This document shows, piece after piece, positions 27,215 to 35,020 of a DNA stretch of 37,491 bases (position 1 is the first letter of the stretch; each line of letters opens with the position of its first letter). The notes under the pieces are model-generated. The model made no database searches, was not told the DNA's origin, and saw nothing but the letters and a program-made list of their open reading frames with translations. The position numbers were made by a program, and so were the translations under genes. This DNA is from Anabaena sphaerica FACHB-251 (GTDB taxonomy: Bacteria; Cyanobacteriota; Cyanobacteriia; Cyanobacteriales; Nostocaceae). Location of the stretch: NCBI RefSeq assembly GCF_014696825.1, contig NZ_JACJQU010000032.1, positions 1-37,491 on the forward strand. Reading direction: 5' to 3'.

Positions 27215-27843
27215 TATTTTACGCTTTTCGCTGCTAACTTAACCACTTAGTTAGGCAGAGAAAAATCGAGTTTCATTTTTATCACTCCTGTAAGAAGGGT
27301 TAACAGCCAGAAATCTACGCACGCATTATTGCAGCTAGTTGTAGCCCGATAGGGCTTCAGGGTCTAGGGATGAACCGGGATACTGGATCTGGGTAGGAAA
27401 CCACAAGTACGCGGAACTTGTGGTACTTCACTCTCATTAGTTTTTAGCTTTTTGGAAAAAACTAATTTTAGCTTTTTAGCTTTTATAGCCATCAAGATTA
27501 GGACATAATATCATGTCCGCATAATTACTTGCGATATAACTTGTTTATGCAGAAATCGGAAAAATGTTTTTCCCCCTGCTCCCTGCTCCCTGCCCCCCTA
27601 ATGATAAGTATTCAACCGGACATGATATAAACTATAGCTGGTGACTCTTGACAGTGCTAAAAGCCTTTGAGTGTCTAAGTTTTAGTTTTGGTTAATGTCC
27701 TAACCGCCTTGTCTACGGCTATATTAAAATACAGAAAAATATACAGTAGCGTTAGCTAGGTATAAGTTACGCGCAAGTCTAAGAGCGTGTTCATTCCTCT
27801 GTCTTGTTACTTTTTAGGGACTTGCTCGCCGTTGGGCTATGGG

Positions 27844-28416
27844 TCAACGGACTGGATGATATAGTCCATCACTAGAGTGAAATTTCCAGCCAACGCCCAT
27901 CGGGTCCCGATTCCTCGACCAACTGAGAAATTCCTGCTCAGTTTTGCTTTCTCTTTCAGCAATCAAACTTTGGGGTGTGACACCCAATCTCCGGGCAAGA
28001 TTTTCATTGGCGAATGCTTGCAGTTCTACTGACGGCATCTGGTAAGGATATGCTGACCGCCTATTTCGGGTTTGACCACCACCATTGTATCTACCAGATG
28101 CTACAGCCCGTTCTAATTTTTCTAAATGTTTAGCAATGAGTTCCAGTTTTCTTTCCACTCCTTCACTTTGTTGGGAAAGCTGGGTTTCTATTTGCTCCAA
28201 CTTCGCCTCTACGTGCTGCAATTCAGTGGTCGCTTCCACCACCATGCTGCTGTCAAACTGTGCTATCAATTCTTCTAATCCTTGCAGCAAGGCAATTGTA
28301 TGTCCCTGTCTGTGTATTGTCGCTAATTGTCTTACTACTGGTATCAGTACAGTAGGTACGCGAATCATCTCGCTGGGTGGTGTTTTTTTAGCAGCACGGG
28401 AGGAGTTTACAGGCAT
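27844..28416 (-). CDS. Coiled-coil protein of cyanobacterial plasmids, possible DNA-binding
   Basis: A 190-residue protein. The N-terminal MIRVPTVLIPVVRQLATIH (18-36) resembles the start of short plasmid-encoded regulators with a strand-helix DNA-binding module; residues 60-115 form a heptad-rich coiled coil (VEAKLEQIETQL, VERKLELIAKHLEKLE). The C-terminal part is basic then Trp-containing (FLSWSRNRDPMGVGW). Located upstream of the parA control region and oriented the same way. It could be a KfrA-like plasmid nucleoid or regulator protein, but no family is confirmed. Confidence 0.6.
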   Translation of the reverse strand: MPVNSSRAAKKTPPSEMIRVPTVLIPVVRQLATIHRQGHTIALLQGLEELIAQFDSSMVVEATTELQHVEAKLEQIETQLSQQSEGVERKLELIAKHLEKLERAVASGRYNGGGQTRNRRSAYPYQMPSVELQAFANENLARRLGVTPQSLIAERESKTEQEFLSWSRNRDPMGVGWKFHSSDGLYHPVR

Positions 28417-28545
28417 TTGATATCTACATTCGATATCTACAACCTGATTTTAAACTGAAAGGGAGTGCAGCAGCGACAAAATATCTACTCAATTCGTCAC
28501 TCGATTTTGGATTTACGATTACCGTTATATAAAACCTACTCAAAT

Positions 28546-28740
28546 CTACCTATAGGAGAAAACTAATAAACCATCAATCGGCATTTTGGCAACCAAAATT
28601 TTACTATTAACGGCGTGGGTAATTCCTAACTTAGCTAGTTCATTATGACCTTGATCATTATGCCAAGTTGCTATACGCACATCGAAGAGTGATGGTATGT
28701 CTTCGGTCACCATCTCACGAAATTTTGGTTGACCAATCAT
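28546..28740 (-). pseudogene. Truncated GNAT N-acetyltransferase
   Basis: Only the first 40 residues look like a GNAT enzyme (FREMVTEDIPSLFDVRIAT, then ELAKLGIT); the acetyl-CoA-binding half is missing. After the truncation the frame runs into about 24 unrelated residues (VNSKILVAKMPI) encoded by a sequence repeated at 31003-31035. It begins six bases after the stop of the upstream pRiA4b ORF-3-like gene. Presumably inactive. Confidence 0.55.
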
Positions 28741-28746
28741 AGTAAT

Positions 28747-30060
28747 TTAATCGTCGTCAGGTTTTTTAATATCTACCTTCCATTCGTCTTCTATAAAATA
28801 TACTACATATTCATCATATTCTGACTCTGGAGGTTGACCATGAGATGCTAAAACTTGTGCTTGTTGTATCTCCCCATTATTAGGTTCAATTTTTTCTAGA
28901 TATAAATCAAATTCCCATTCATTCCGTAAATCAAAAATAAATTGTAAATGATTTTCGACTTCTAGGGATAAATCACCTAACCGAAAATTCCCAGTATGGG
29001 GGTTAAATTCTAGTTCAGGATGATCTAATTCAAATGTTCTCCCTAAGCGGTCTTTGTAAATAAATCTGTACAGGTGTTCTGTGTCAAAATCAAAAGCTTC
29101 GGCAATTTCTATAGCCACTTCATCTAAATTAAAATAACTAGGAATAGCAATGCGTCGCCAAGCATCCTCTAAGGTGACTTTAAATATATAAATACCTTCT
29201 GTAAAATCTCCTTCTGCAATTACTAAAGTTTGTGACCATTCAGGGAAATAGGGTTGCAGATAAGGTTTTAAACTATCAAAAGCAATGCGAAAATCTCCCC
29301 TGAATTGGGCATAATCTTCTACTTGGATATCTGCACTGCTTTCTGTTAATACAGCCATAATTGCATTACCGAAAGGCAAAGGTTTAACATCAGTAAAACG
29401 CCAGCCTTTAGCAGCTTGTGGCTTGCCTGATGTCAGTTCAATTAAGCCAAATAAATGTAAAAGAGCGAGATTATGAAAACCAGGATAATATAATTTATCT
29501 TGTTCTGAATAATTATTAAATTTTAGTCCTACCTCTGGGAGTTTGTCCCAAAATAATAAACAGCGATATGCTTGGTCAAACATATCTCTTGGGTCGCCTA
29601 ATACTTCACTGTCTCCCCAAACTAACCAAGATTCTAATAAAGTGAAATATTGTTCTGTGGGGTTGAGACTCTGCCAAATTTGAATAATTTTGGGGTCTAA
29701 AACTAATTTAGTCTTTTTACCTTTACCAATAATTTGAGCTAGTCCAGAGGTGCGGAGGAGGAAATAAAGACCGTGTATATAGGGGTAAGATTTTTGTACA
29801 GGACGTTTAAGGTTAATGTCTATAGAAAAACTCAATTGAGAGTTAAGTTCTTGCAGATATTTCAGGGGAAACTGGTGGTAAGTGCTACTAACTTCAACAC
29901 CGTCAGGTTGGAGAAAATCTAAAATAGTTTGAAAGTCTTTTAAAATTGTTCCTGGGGTATGTTGACTAATAGTTTGTTGTTGCAGTATTTGTTTTTTATC
30001 ATCCGTGAGTGTTAGTTTTTCTCGGATGTGTTCTGGAATGAGAGAAAATACGTTAATCAT
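28747..30060 (-). CDS. Plasmid pRiA4b ORF-3-like protein with extra N-terminal domain
   Basis: A 437-residue cytoplasmic protein. The C-terminal third (about 285-405) is the pRiA4b ORF-3 fold: YIFKVTLEDAWRRIAIPS, an L-D-E-V helix, HLYRF, and a closing FDLRNEWEFDLYLEKI. The N-terminal 270 residues are helical and unassigned. Members occur widely on plasmids and next to insertion sequences; biochemical function is unknown. A second, shorter member lies at 31775-32443 within the ISKra4-type element. Start chosen at the first ATG of the frame. Confidence 0.75.
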   Translation of the reverse strand: MINVFSLIPEHIREKLTLTDDKKQILQQQTISQHTPGTILKDFQTILDFLQPDGVEVSSTYHQFPLKYLQELNSQLSFSIDINLKRPVQKSYPYIHGLYFLLRTSGLAQIIGKGKKTKLVLDPKIIQIWQSLNPTEQYFTLLESWLVWGDSEVLGDPRDMFDQAYRCLLFWDKLPEVGLKFNNYSEQDKLYYPGFHNLALLHLFGLIELTSGKPQAAKGWRFTDVKPLPFGNAIMAVLTESSADIQVEDYAQFRGDFRIAFDSLKPYLQPYFPEWSQTLVIAEGDFTEGIYIFKVTLEDAWRRIAIPSYFNLDEVAIEIAEAFDFDTEHLYRFIYKDRLGRTFELDHPELEFNPHTGNFRLGDLSLEVENHLQFIFDLRNEWEFDLYLEKIEPNNGEIQQAQVLASHGQPPESEYDEYVVYFIEDEWKVDIKKPDDD

Positions 30061-30131
30061 CTGAGGTTAACAATGGTTTACAAGTTCAATTAGAGGAATA
30101 ACCCGTAAGTAAGTTTTACGAGCCAAAAATT

Positions 30132-30449
30132 TTAATAAAGCACACTGTTTAACCCACGATTCTTTATCAAGTGCAGTAGCTTAAGAGATGCCCCACTAGG
30201 CCGCTTTTGTCCTATTTCCCATTTTTGAACTGTTGAAGGACTTATATTCAAAATACGTGCAAAAACAGCTTGACTGACTTGAGATGATTCCCGTATTTCT
30301 TTAATTTGTAATGGTTCTAGAGGCTCAATAGGAGGTAGGCATAGGTGTTCAAATTCGCGCAATGTAGTTTGATTCATTAGCCCAGCTTTGTGTAGGTCTT
30401 TTGCTGTCTCATGAACTGCTTCAAGAATTGCTGATTTTTTCTTCCGCAT
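30132..30449 (-). CDS. HigA/XRE-type antitoxin
   Basis: A 105-residue protein with a helix-turn-helix (VSQAVFARILNISPSTVQKWEIG, split in the text here only by function) close to residues 58-80. It neutralises the toxin encoded just upstream and represses the pair. Its ATG lies inside the toxin gene, overlapping by 29 bases, so translation is coupled. N-terminal residues 1-45 are probably the toxin-binding part. Confidence 0.82.
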   Translation of the reverse strand: MRKKKSAILEAVHETAKDLHKAGLMNQTTLREFEHLCLPPIEPLEPLQIKEIRESSQVSQAVFARILNISPSTVQKWEIGQKRPSGASLKLLHLIKNRGLNSVLY

Positions 30450-30816
30450 TACAAATCACCTCTATTAATGCATTACTATTTTTTGCTTGCTCAAGCTCTT
30501 CTGCTGTATAAGCAAGTAATTGCTTGGATAACATTTTCAAAGCTTCTTCTTCATCTTTGTCAATGTTACTGCGTTCGTTTTTTGAAAAGCCAAAAATAAA
30601 AAACCAACGATCTTCATTATTAGTAGCTATTAGTGTCCGAAATCCACCACTTTTACCTTTCCCTGGTTTTGCTATGCGTTTTTTAAACAGTCCACCTCCC
30701 AGGTCAGCATCATAAAGCCCTGCTGCCATTTCGTTTACAGCGTTACAGAGACTAAGATTGTTTAAGCCCTCCTTTCTCGCCCAACGGTCAAAAGTACGGT
30801 TTTTGTAAATTTTCAT
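30421..30816 (-). CDS. RelE/HigB-type toxin
   Basis: A 131-residue toxin of the RelE-like group that includes FRTLIA and DRWFFIFGFSKNER, characteristic of toxins paired with the XRE antitoxin order toxin-first. The frame opens 10 codons earlier, but the ATG at 30816 is preferred because AAGAGA precedes it and the family starts MKIYKNRTF-like. It is expected to cut mRNA on the ribosome. Length is slightly more than typical; the C-terminal extension overlaps the antitoxin gene. Confidence 0.82.
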   Translation of the reverse strand: MKIYKNRTFDRWARKEGLNNLSLCNAVNEMAAGLYDADLGGGLFKKRIAKPGKGKSGGFRTLIATNNEDRWFFIFGFSKNERSNIDKDEEEALKMLSKQLLAYTAEELEQAKNSNALIEVICNAEEKISNS

Positions 30817-30881
30817 TTTATAGTCTCTTTGGATAAAGTATAGCACCTAGTCCTATATTTTAGGGGGAGATAGACATCACC

Positions 30882-30995
30882 GTGCCAGAAAAGGTTTTTT
30901 GTACGCTAAGAAGGGGTATTGCAACGACCCAAAGAAGACAACGCAGAAAATATGGTTTAGACAAAGCCGTACAAAACAGGGTGCTATCCATCTGA
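30882..30995 (+). CDS. Possible small basic protein
   Basis: A 37-residue frame from a GTG at 30882 to TGA at 30993, very rich in Arg/Lys (TQRRQRRKYGLDKAVQNRV). GGGGGAG lies about 13 bases upstream, rather far for a ribosome site. The residue pattern looks coding rather than random, and it could be the end of a longer lost gene. No family recognised. Confidence 0.3.
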   Translation: MPEKVFCTLRRGIATTQRRQRRKYGLDKAVQNRVLSI

Positions 30996-31002
30996 CCCCC
31001 AT

Positions 31003-31035
31003 ATCGGCAATTTGGCAACCAAGATTTTACTGTTA
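31003..31035. repeat. 33-bp repeat shared with 28577-28609
   Basis: 30 of 33 bases match the segment at 28577-28609, which lies at the break of the truncated GNAT gene; this copy lies about 140 bases before the broken radical-SAM gene. Probably the remnant of an insertion-sequence end or a dispersed repeat. Confidence 0.5.
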
Positions 31036-31177
31036 CTGTTTTAATAAAAATATCAACAGGGAAGACGGGATAAAACAGAACTTCAACGATAATTTTCCCA
31101 CTCCCTCGCCAGTTGCCAATAGAGTGTCATAGCATACCCCCCCTAAAAAGCTAATTATCAACACTCTTTCACCGCTT

Positions 31178-31630
31178 CATTACAACTGGCTAGATTTACA
31201 AGACACCAAAATAGGGCAGATACCCAGTTATGCTTGCCAATACTTGCATTCTGTAAAATGGTGTATGACGACAGAGAAGCATAGTTTTAAAATAGGTTTT
31301 GATACTTGTACTGTAACTGGAATCGCTAGATTCACTAACACTCCGCATGTATGTTACGAAGGTTGCGACGCAGGTAGATTTTCTATGTTCATCTCTGAGG
31401 ATATGAAAATGTATCCTTGCTCCTTTATGGTAGAAGCTGGCTATGAGGGGACTCCAATTGTCGGAGATAACATGGCGGACTTTTGGCAAAACGGCAATCC
31501 ATTTAAAGCAATTCGTAACAAGTTAGCTTCTGGTGGTTGCAGTGGTTGTCAAAAGGCAAGTTTGTGTTTAGGTGGTTGTCCATTATTTCCAGAAATCAAT
31601 CTTTGTCCAGGTCAGTGCAGTAGCATCTAG
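31178..31630 (+). pseudogene. C-terminal SPASM-domain fragment of a radical SAM protein
   Basis: About 150 residues without a credible start. The order of cysteines (CYEGCDAG, YPCSF, CSGCQKASLCLGGC, CPGQC) and ISEDMKMYPCSF are typical of SPASM domains, which hold auxiliary Fe-S clusters in peptide-modifying radical SAM enzymes. The radical SAM barrel with CxxxCxxC is missing. The frame runs back to about 31140, where it meets the C-run that may end a mobile element. No peptide substrate gene was seen. Non-functional as it stands. Confidence 0.7.
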
Positions 31631-31694
31631 TTCAAGGCAAGCGTTATCGCGCATCCTTTCACGCTGCTTGGGTTTATAAGTGGAGGTGCAAGAT

Positions 31695-31757
31695 ATGAAT
31701 TTAGCTAAAGTCAAGATATTGGAGAGTGAAAAATTTTGGGGGAGATGGGGTACATAA
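31695..31757 (+). pseudogene. Possible 5' remnant of a gene cut by the IS
   Basis: A 20-residue frame (MNLAKVKILESEKFWGRWGT) with a strong ribosome site GGAGG (31682-31686) eight bases before its ATG. Such a good start followed by an early stop just before the transposon genes suggests that a gene's beginning was left when the element inserted. No matching 3' part was identified on the far side. Confidence 0.35.
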
Positions 31758-31774
31758 CACGGTAAGATGCACAA

Positions 31775-32443
31775 ATGCCCGAATCCTCTCTTCCACTCAT
31801 TTATCAACTAAAGATAGTGCTGTTAAGCATCAGCCCCATGATATGGCGGCGCATACTTGTCAGTAGCGACAGCACGATAGAAGACTTGCATTACACACTC
31901 CAACTGGCAATGGGGTGGGAAGATATACACCTGCACCATTTCATCATCCACGGTAAGCAGTACGGGATTACCCAACCAGGTGGAACAGTATTTAGCGACC
32001 GTGCTTGTGAAGTAAAACTCTCGTCCCTTGGACTGAGAGAGAAAGAAAAATTTTTATACGAATACGACTTCAGTATTTCTCCATTAATGGGTACATGGCG
32101 TTATTGGTGGCGACATCAAATTAGAGTAGAAGCAATACTTACACCAGAGCCAAACCAAACTTATCCAATCTGCACAGACGGTAAAGGTGTTTGTCCACCA
32201 GAAAACTGTGGTGGCCCTTGGGGATTCATGAAAGCAAGGGAAGAGTTTTTTATTTGGGACGTGTTAGAGCGTTTTGCTTCAATGTTGAGGGAAAAGAAAT
32301 TTGACATGGATAGAGAAGAAGCCAGTAAGTTACTAACATGGCTATTGGTTTATCAAAACAATTTCGACCGTCAAAAAGTCAACCAAAATCTACTAAAATA
32401 CGCTAACGGAGATAGGGAGTCGATATTACTTTTCAGAGGATAG
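31775..32443 (+). CDS. pRiA4b ORF-3-like accessory protein of the IS
   Basis: A 222-residue pRiA4b ORF-3 family protein: YQLKIVLLSISPMIWRR near the start, IEDLHYTLQLAMGWEDIHLHHF (about 31-52) and later KVCPPENCGGPWG-like residues (VCPPENCGGPWGF) with two cysteines. Such genes commonly accompany plasmid elements, here one base upstream of the transposase, whose GTG start suggests translational coupling. Function in transposition is not established. No good ribosome site is seen before its ATG. Confidence 0.82.
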   Translation: MPESSLPLIYQLKIVLLSISPMIWRRILVSSDSTIEDLHYTLQLAMGWEDIHLHHFIIHGKQYGITQPGGTVFSDRACEVKLSSLGLREKEKFLYEYDFSISPLMGTWRYWWRHQIRVEAILTPEPNQTYPICTDGKGVCPPENCGGPWGFMKAREEFFIWDVLERFASMLREKKFDMDREEASKLLTWLLVYQNNFDRQKVNQNLLKYANGDRESILLFRG

Positions 32444-32444
32444 C

Positions 32445-33836
32445 GTGAAATTTAAAATCCAAGTAGTTGTGGAATCAGAGTCAGGAGAAACCCAATTAAT
32501 TCAAGAAGTTTTAGAAATTGAAAAAGGTAATCTACAACCTGAAAACTTAGGACTTACCCTAGCCCAAGGCAAAGAATTACTGCTTCAGACACAACGCAGC
32601 ATCGTTAATCAACAAATAGCTCTCTATCAAAAACAGCAACAGTTATGCTCACATTGTGGCAAGAAATTATTGCATAAAGATAAACGAACAATCACACATA
32701 GAACAGCTTTCGGCAAACTAAAACTGCAATGTCAGCGATTATTTAACTGTGCTTGTAACGAGCAAGCAACTCGTAGCTTTAACCCAGTAGCCAACCTGCT
32801 AAAAGAGCGCACATCACCCGAATTACTCTACCTAGAATCAAAATTTGCATCCCTAATGTCCTATGGACTGTCCAGCAAATTATTACAAGAATTACTACCA
32901 ATAGAAGGAGAAATAAACCCTGCATCTATACGCAACAATTTACACTCACTTGGTCAGCGATTAGAATCAGAATTACCAGAAGAAGCAGGAATATTATACG
33001 AGGGTTGTGAGAGAGATTGGGAAAAGCTGCCTACTCCAGATTTACCGTTGGTAGTAGGTATGGATGGAGGATACGTTCGTTCTTACGACAGAAAATCTAA
33101 AAAAGCAGGGAATTTTGAAGTTATTGCTGGCAAGAGTATAAAAGCAGACGGTACATCTAAATGTTTCGGCATGGTTTATTGCTACGATGCTAAACCTCAA
33201 CGTCGAGTATTTGAGGTGTTAAAATCTCAAGGAATGCAAATGAACCAACAGGTCACATTTCTATCAGATGGAGAAGAGATTATACGTGACCTACAATATT
33301 ATCTCAACCCCAATGCCGAACATATACTCGATTGGTTTCATATCACAATGCGAATTACTGTGATGAAACAAATTGCTAAAGGTATTAGTAAAGCAGATTT
33401 AGAAACGGATATTTCGAGCGAATCTATCCAAAAAGATTTGACATCCTTAAAGTGGTATTTGTGGCATGGCAATGTATTTAAAGCATTATCAAAAATCGAA
33501 GATTTAATTGATAATGCCTCTGTGTTAGCTTCAGATTATGATGATACTGAGCCAAGCCTTGAGGCAGAAAAACTCTGCTCGCATTTAGAGGAATTTGAAA
33601 CTTACATCTCAAATAACGGGCAGTATATTCCCAATTATGGCGAACGCTACCGTAATGGAGAGCATATTTCCAGTTCGTTTGTAGAATCTACCGTCAATCA
33701 AGTTATTAGCAAACGATTTGTTAAAAAACAACAAATGCGGTGGACTCCAGAAGGAAGTCATCTGCTTATTCAAGTCCGAACGCAAGTTTTAAATGATGAA
33801 TGGGTTAATAAATTCCAGCAATGGTATCCGGCGTAA
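32445..33836 (+). CDS. tnpA: ISKra4-family transposase
   Basis: A 463-residue DDE transposase with GTG start. A zinc-ribbon-like CSHCGKKLLH segment lies near residue 68-77, followed by CxxxFNCAC. The catalytic core shows VVGMDGGYVR (first Asp), LSDGEEIIRDL and HILDWFHI (second Asp region), and FVESTVNQV (Glu) before KKQQMRW. All appear intact, so the enzyme may be active. The protein ends WYPA, a little shorter than expected for the family, because the stop codon lies in the repeated sequence 33830-33866. Confidence 0.9.
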   Translation: MKFKIQVVVESESGETQLIQEVLEIEKGNLQPENLGLTLAQGKELLLQTQRSIVNQQIALYQKQQQLCSHCGKKLLHKDKRTITHRTAFGKLKLQCQRLFNCACNEQATRSFNPVANLLKERTSPELLYLESKFASLMSYGLSSKLLQELLPIEGEINPASIRNNLHSLGQRLESELPEEAGILYEGCERDWEKLPTPDLPLVVGMDGGYVRSYDRKSKKAGNFEVIAGKSIKADGTSKCFGMVYCYDAKPQRRVFEVLKSQGMQMNQQVTFLSDGEEIIRDLQYYLNPNAEHILDWFHITMRITVMKQIAKGISKADLETDISSESIQKDLTSLKWYLWHGNVFKALSKIEDLIDNASVLASDYDDTEPSLEAEKLCSHLEEFETYISNNGQYIPNYGERYRNGEHISSSFVESTVNQVISKRFVKKQQMRWTPEGSHLLIQVRTQVLNDEWVNKFQQWYPA

Positions 33837-33866
33837 ATAGAATGTTCGTGCAACGAGGGGCAACCT
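33830..33866 (-). repeat. Partial inverted copy of the 73-bp element at the transposase 3' end
   Basis: Reads GGCGTAAATAGAATGTTCGT and onward to CAACCT, the reverse complement of the right half of the elements at 22213-22285 and 34119-34191 with about two mismatches. It includes the transposase stop codon. Confidence 0.7.
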
Positions 33867-34118
33867 GTAGCTAAAAACCTTATACAGCAACAGTTACAGT
33901 ACAGAGATTGATACGAGATTTAACCGCATTCATTAAAAGATAAGTTGCACAAATAGTTTTTCGGCTTCGTATACAGTAAAATAACTTGGCCTAAAACGGA
34001 GCTTAGAGAACCTGGAAGTTTGTGTCTCAAAGTATTATCGCTCCGTCTCGAAAGTGAAAAACATTGCCTAAAATGAGACGAACTAGGTAAAGTTATAATT
34101 AGTATTTCTTATCAATCA

Positions 34119-34191
34119 AGGCTAAATAAAGGGTTATTTTTACTAAATTTTACAAGGTTCCCCCTGGTTGCACGAACCTTCTATTTACGCC
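34119..34191 (+). repeat. 73-bp dispersed element, copy 2
   Basis: 71 of 73 bases match copy 1 (22213-22285), the two differences being one A/T and one G/C change. The flanks are unrelated to those of copy 1, so the borders mark a defined unit. Confidence 0.75.
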
Positions 34192-34273
34192 GTATGATGT
34201 AATAGTCCTCACTTTGAGGCATGACAATTGAATTGAAGCGGTGAAAAAGAAGCTACTTAGCTTACACTGCTCG

Positions 34274-34298
34274 TTAGGACTCCCAATGGGAGTTCTAA
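34274..34298. terminator. Strong hairpin, possible terminator
   Basis: Twelve-base arms with one G-U pair around a minimal loop, followed by an AT-rich stretch (TTTAAAAGC) without a clean T run. It could be a bidirectional terminator downstream of higA (minus strand) or the subterminal hairpin of a lost insertion sequence. Confidence 0.35.
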
Positions 34299-34494
34299 TT
34301 TAAAAGCTTTCAATCTCTTGAAGTTATCACTTGCCTGTCTCATCTTATACCATCTGGTTGAGCGATATACCTCTCAAATTTGAGTAAAGCCTATCTAACG
34401 GAAAATAGGATTATGACGGACAGCCTAGTCCTGCCCAACCACAAACTACACCCTAAATATTCTTTTCCCCAGTAAATGCTTGTATCATTAAACG

Positions 34495-34926
34495 TTAAGC
34501 TACTTCTAAGAAATCTCTCTGTGAGGGATTTTTTGGGAAGAATACAGCAGGTGAAAGATTGAAAAATTCTGCCAATTTTTGGATATGTTCAACTGTTAAT
34601 TTACGCTTACCGTTAAGCACATCTGAAACAATTGATTCAGTTTTAAAAACAGGAACTAAATCTTTTTGTTTGAGATTTAACTGTGCAATTAAAACCTTGA
34701 GAAGTTCTACTCCATAAATATCAGGAACTAACTCTTGTTGTTGTTCGTATTCGTGGATTAAAATCCCTAGTAAGTTCAAGTATTCTTCTTCTGCTTCTGT
34801 TAGTTCCTCTTTATCAAGCAAATCATCAATAACTGCTTGAGTTTTTTCATAATCTTCTTCAGAATTTATGGCGCGCGGGGGGAAAGATACAAGTAATTCT
34901 GTATAGCTTTTGTTTTGATAGGACAT
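34495..34926 (-). CDS. higA: HigA-type antitoxin with helix-turn-helix
   Basis: A 143-residue antitoxin. The first half is acidic and helical (EEDYEKTQAVIDDLLDKEEL); the second half is an XRE helix-turn-helix (LKQKDLVPVFKTESIVSDVLNGKR and KLAEFFNLSPAVFF). It should neutralise the HigB toxin gene located 94 bases upstream and autoregulate. Toxin-before-antitoxin order is typical for hig loci. Confidence 0.85.
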   Translation of the reverse strand: MSYQNKSYTELLVSFPPRAINSEEDYEKTQAVIDDLLDKEELTEAEEEYLNLLGILIHEYEQQQELVPDIYGVELLKVLIAQLNLKQKDLVPVFKTESIVSDVLNGKRKLTVEHIQKLAEFFNLSPAVFFPKNPSQRDFLEVA

Positions 34927-34960
34927 TTTTTCATTGTGATATTGTTTGGTTCATGAGTGA

Positions 34961-34991
34961 AACTAAGATTGATGCTTTATCAATCTTAGTT
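34961..34991. promoter_or_regulatory. Perfect 13-bp palindrome between higB and higA
   Basis: AACTAAGATTGAT (34961-34973), five-base loop, ATCAATCTTAGTT (34979-34991). It stands 35 bases before the higA start, in the toxin-antitoxin gap. It may be an operator giving higA its own promoter control or a hairpin adjusting toxin-to-antitoxin ratio. Confidence 0.6.
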
Positions 34992-35020
34992 AGACTTGGT
35001 TAATAGCCTTTTAGTTAAAG

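Larger units (their letters stand above)
27010..27843. promoter_or_regulatory. Repeat-rich control/partition region upstream of parA
   Basis: No gene is seen in 834 bases. It has a tandem 85-bp repeat (27036-27120, 27130-27214), seven copies of TAGCTTTT (27023, 27095, 27111, 27205, 27445, 27469, 27477), a hairpin ATTAGTTTTT/AAAAACTAAT around 27436-27465, a hairpin CCACAAGT/ACTTGTGG at 27401-27423, AGCCC/GGGCT near 27343-27356, and ATATCATGTCCG (27508-27519) inverted as CGGACATGATAT (27617-27628). The span 27300-27425 looks structured and could be transcribed as a small RNA, but this is a guess. Best read as the partition site, parA promoter and perhaps part of the replication origin. Confidence 0.6.
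30847..31177. other. Mosaic intergenic region, possible mobile-element remnants
   Basis: TTTTAGGGGG near 30859-30867 and CCCCCCCTAAAA near 31137-31148 are inverted with respect to each other and bracket about 290 bases, like the ends of a small element. Inside are a possible short reading frame (30882-30995) and a 33-base segment (31003-31035) matching 28577-28609 at 30 of 33 positions. The broken radical-SAM gene begins immediately to the right. Confidence 0.35.
31775..33866 (+). mobile_element. ISKra4-family insertion sequence (left end not resolved)
   Basis: Two coupled genes, a pRiA4b ORF-3-like protein and an ISKra4-family DDE transposase, one base apart. The right side contains 33830-33866, a sequence repeated inverted in the two 73-bp elements, which may be the element's end. 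No matching inverted repeat was found upstream, so the left border is unknown; a G-rich run at 31737-31750 is only a candidate. Confidence 0.65.
33867..34494. other. Intergenic region after the IS
   Basis: No gene recognised. It contains the second 73-bp element (34119-34191) and a strong hairpin at 34274-34298 (TTAGGACTCCCA pairing with TGGGAGTTCTAA, one G-U). The sequence around the hairpin may be the end of another insertion sequence, but no tnpA or tnpB frame is present. CGGAGC/GCTCCG (about 33998-34055) is a further spaced inverted repeat. Confidence 0.35.

Noticed and set aside
27572-27599. CTCCCTG repeats as a possible CRISPR remnant
   Set aside because: The units are seven bases without spacers; this is a low-complexity tract common in cyanobacterial intergenic DNA. 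No CRISPR array or cas gene was seen.
30899-31132. 77-residue open frame
   Set aside because: Its translation covers a repeat and is rich in rare residues; the overlapping frame ending at 30995 looks more coding.
31737-31750. G-rich run as the left end of the ISKra4 element
   Set aside because: No inverted counterpart was found on the right side, so the border stays unresolved.
34192-34494. IS200/IS605-type omega RNA or end
   Set aside because: A strong hairpin is present, but there is no tnpA or tnpB frame and no recognisable guide scaffold.
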